This document shows positions 61,569 to 64,000 of a stretch of DNA of 64,000 nt, in pieces. Location of the stretch: the NCBI GenBank assembly GCA_014529385.2, contig CM043944.1, forward strand, positions 78,697,884 to 78,761,883. The letters run 5' to 3'. Below the pieces are notes generated by a model. It searched no databases and had not been told where the DNA came from. It saw only the letters and a list, made by a program, of their open reading frames with translations. This stretch comes from Adiantum capillus-veneris (lineage: Eukaryota; Streptophyta; Polypodiopsida; Polypodiales; Pteridaceae). The position numbers were made by a program, and so were the translations under genes. Position 1 is the first letter of the stretch; each line of letters opens with the position of its first letter.

Positions 61569-62952
61569 AGATTCCCCTGTAAACTTGTGCCCAATTTATC
61601 TCGGATCCCTAAGGTTTGGCTACAAAGAAGTGGACGTAATTTTTTGGCGAGCGCTTTTTTGGAATCCAATGAGAAGATTTTAGAAAGATTCTTTCTCTCT
61701 CTCTCTCCTCTCTCAACCCTTAATATTTGAGGATCCACTCTTTTTCTTCTGTGTGTGTGTGTGTGTGTGTGTGTGAATTTATCCTTTGGCACATACAAGC
61801 ACATAAATAGAACCGAATCATTGCACACACATACACTCTTTCAAACATCATAATCTATGTTGAGCAACAAGTTCAACAACCAACTACGCAATGCTACATC
61901 CGAGGATATTCTTTGTCTTACTCATAGACACTCATATACAAGAATAAAAAAACACCCGAATCATTGCATACGTACTCTTTTCAAATGTCATGATATATGT
62001 CAAGCAACAAGTGTAACCACCAACCGAACAATGAAACATACACCCAAATCATTCGCAACAATCTAATTTTAAGTATTTACAATCCAAACTAATCCAATCC
62101 AAATTTTGTCCTTCTTAATTTCTCTCAATTTGATCTTGCACACTCATATATAAGCACAAAAATACACCCTTCTTGGAGCACACACAATCTTCTCAAACAT
62201 CACGAGTAAGATTCCCACAACTCTGGTGGCACCTTCTTGCTACAGTGGTAAGAAGAGAAGAGGTTTTACTCTTGTTTTACTTCGCAATTTCTCATAGCCT
62301 TCATTGAGGTTTTCCTTCATCTCATTTGGCAAGTTTAGGGTTTCTGGTCAAAGATGATGTGATTTGTACCAATTGAAAAGAGAGCCGGATCATATACATC
62401 GTGCAACAATATTATCCATAAATCGAAAAATGATACATAGACACAAATCATTTGCAACATGCCAATTTTAACAGATTTCAATCCAAAATAAACCAATTTG
62501 ACTTTCTCTCTCATAAATCCAATTTGACGTGTATCTAGCAACAATCCAAAATTGCATTGCCAACCCTTGTGAAGGTACACGACAACCACACGTATAGAGG
62601 AACACATACATTAGTGGATAATGTAATGACAAATACCGAGCAAATACGTTCACTCCTTGACTTACCAAGCAAAGAACTCGCTCTTTTCCACTCCAAGCTA
62701 AAATGGTGTCCGATTCTGTTTAGCATCCATGGTGCCTCCCGTAATCGCTCTCGGATCATGTCACTGTCAAATTCAAAACCATCATTTTTTGACGGACATA
62801 TCTCCTACCTGGCGTTCATATAATGGAATAACTAGAAGCCCTTCGATTTTACGTGTGAACATGGATAGCACCAAGGTCTCAACCTACGACATGGTTTATG
62901 TTTACAACACACAAACACACTAATATACATCATGAAACTTCTAGAGAAAAGG
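61569..62952. repeat. Diverged tandem repeats and a (TG)n tract
   Basis: A GAATCATTGCA-type unit occurs at 61815 and 61958 (143-bp spacing), with weaker copies near 62046 and 62440. Each is followed by CAAGCAACAAG or GAGCAACAAG and a TCCAATCCAAA-like stretch. A (TG)n run lies at 61751-61775. No gene recognised. Confidence 0.6.
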
Positions 62953-63486
62953 TTAAGCACTTACTTGATTTGTGAAGTCATCTATAACAACATATGTGCG
63001 TGCAAATATCCAGAGAAAGATGGTATGAAGATGACAAAAATTGCACAAATGGGCCTCCTCGATGACGAGTGCCAAGTGGTCTGCTCGACACGCCACCACA
63101 ACTGCACCATCTGGTAGTAAGAACTTTGCAACTAGGGTGAACACATTGGCAACAAGCTCGGTAGAGAATACATTGCAACGGGGTATGCCACCAATGCGAG
63201 CATCAAGTTGGCAATGTGTGGGTAGTTCTGCCCACCCAAGCCAAACCTCTTTAAACCACTGATTAGGCTCCATTTTTTCAGTGTGAGAGAGAGAGAAACC
63301 TTGATGGGCCTTGTGCATTGGATGGCCATTGGTACTTACATGGGTAGGTTTTCTGACCCTACTGTGCACTGATATTGATTGGCTATGGGTACTTACATGG
63401 GTAGTGATGGTTTCTTTTCCTAATGCACACTGTTTTAAACAAAAAGGGTTCTTAGGGGTGTTATGCCCGATTGCACGCTGTTGCAA
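62953..63486 (-). CDS. Unrecognised ORF, possible methyltransferase-like relic
   Basis: An open frame of 177 codons. The N-terminal half is low-complexity and Ser/His-rich. The C-terminal half (from about 63230) reads NQWFKEVWLGWAELP, then VFTLVAKFLLPDGAVVVACR and ADHLALVIEEAHLCNF. A hydrophobic strand, PDG turn and strand followed by a helix is how the late strands of Rossmann-type methyltransferases often look. The usual D/N-PP-Y/W catalytic motif is not seen (GGIPRCN stands in a similar place). This is a weak, pattern-based suggestion. The frame may be a gag or accessory fragment of the neighbouring gypsy. Confidence 0.3.
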   Translation of the reverse strand: MQQRAIGHNTPKNPFCLKQCALGKETITTHVSTHSQSISVHSRVRKPTHVSTNGHPMHKAHQGFSLSHTEKMEPNQWFKEVWLGWAELPTHCQLDARIGGIPRCNVFSTELVANVFTLVAKFLLPDGAVVVACRADHLALVIEEAHLCNFCHLHTIFLWIFARTYVVIDDFTNQVSA

Positions 63487-64000
63487 TACTTGGTCTTTAC
63501 TTTATTAGGTTAGGTTATACATTACAGCTTCTGCATGCACTTGGGTGGTTGTTACTCTTCTTTATAACTTTGGATATTGATGTAATACTAGAAGTTTACG
63601 CATGATATATTTTTCTTACCTTAAAAACTTCATGGTTCGGATTACGGCCTGGAATATAAAGGAGAAGAAGATCTCCTCTCGTGGTGTTTGGCGATGGCTG
63701 CCGCTTAGGTGGTGCCGTGTAAGGTGGCGCGAGGTGCCTGCAGGGCGGAGCAGATGCTGGTTTTGGCCGGGTGGGGCGGCGCGATGGCGCGCGCCTGCGT
63801 GTGAGAGGAAAGTCGGCTGGCGTATTCTGATGACGTGGCGGGGCCGTAAGGTGTTGTGCCCACGCCCACTAGGGCTGGTCTTTTGAAAGAATCCCACCCC
63901 CCATTAGCAATGTCACTAATCGTAGGGTAAGGGGTGCTTCCCGCTAAGGTGAGGAGAGGCCCGAAGGCGGCCGGGGGATCAGGTGTAAAAGACGAGGGTC
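63487..64000. other. Window end, GC-rich from about 63690, no gene recognised
   Basis: The last 300 bases are markedly richer in G+C and CpG than the rest of the window. A plus-strand frame begins MVRITAWNIK at 63632, but no endonuclease continuation follows. Nothing else can be supported. Confidence 0.5.

Noticed and set aside
63632-63886. Frame starting MVRITAWNIK, reminiscent of the start of LINE endonucleases
   Set aside because: Only the first ten residues resemble that family. The continuation is Arg/Trp-rich GC-driven sequence without endonuclease motifs.

Overview
The window is plant nuclear DNA and consists almost entirely of LTR retrotransposons and their wreckage. The plant assignment rests on Ty1/copia and chromodomain-type Ty3/gypsy elements, primer sites matching the initiator tRNA-Met 3' end (TGGTATCAGAGC and close variants), and one host gene with spliceosomal introns. 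The species cannot be read from the sequence. The very high density of long GA/CT microsatellites and the layered insertions suit a large repeat-rich genome such as a fern or gymnosperm, but that is only a guess. No rRNA, tRNA, CRISPR array or bacterial-type gene was seen.

Layout. 0.3-1.4 kb: possible small non-autonomous LTR element. 1.7-2.4 kb: four tandem copies of a ~190-bp unit carrying TG/CG tracts. 2.4-7.6 kb: degraded DNA with a copia 3' end on the minus strand near 5.8 kb. 7.6-14.5 kb: old plus-strand Ty3/gypsy chromovirus with 5' LTR, PBS, gag with a serine tract, protease, RT, RNase H, integrase, C-terminal chromodomain and a truncated 3' LTR. Its integrase core is present twice in tandem. 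15.15-17.51 kb: minus-strand gene for an RRM RNA-binding protein, three exons visible and the 3' end not found.

18.1-33.0 kb: minus-strand chromovirus flanked by direct repeats of at least 3.5 kb (giant LTRs). Between the PBS and gag it carries three unrecognised ORFs, two of which look like tandem paralogues. This is the most novel item in the window. 36.2-40.2 kb: truncated minus-strand copia. 40.8-44.0 kb: minus-strand gypsy without integrase. 44.06-45.55 kb: plus-strand 3' end of another gypsy, with polypurine tract and LTR.

45.9-61.6 kb: a relic minus-strand gypsy (RT, RNase H, integrase zinc-finger remnant) that runs in frame into a long unrecognised, partly coiled-coil ORF. Two later insertions split it: a non-autonomous element with 143-bp LTRs (47504-53170) and a young copia (54706-59842) with identical TCCAT target-site duplications. 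61.6-64.0 kb: diverged tandem repeats, one 177-codon ORF that may be a methyltransferase relic, and a GC-rich end.

Functionally, the only likely host gene is the RRM protein. Everything else is mobile DNA, mostly broken. Even the youngest element has a lost integrase catalytic residue and a stop in RNase H, so any recent movement would have needed enzymes supplied in trans.
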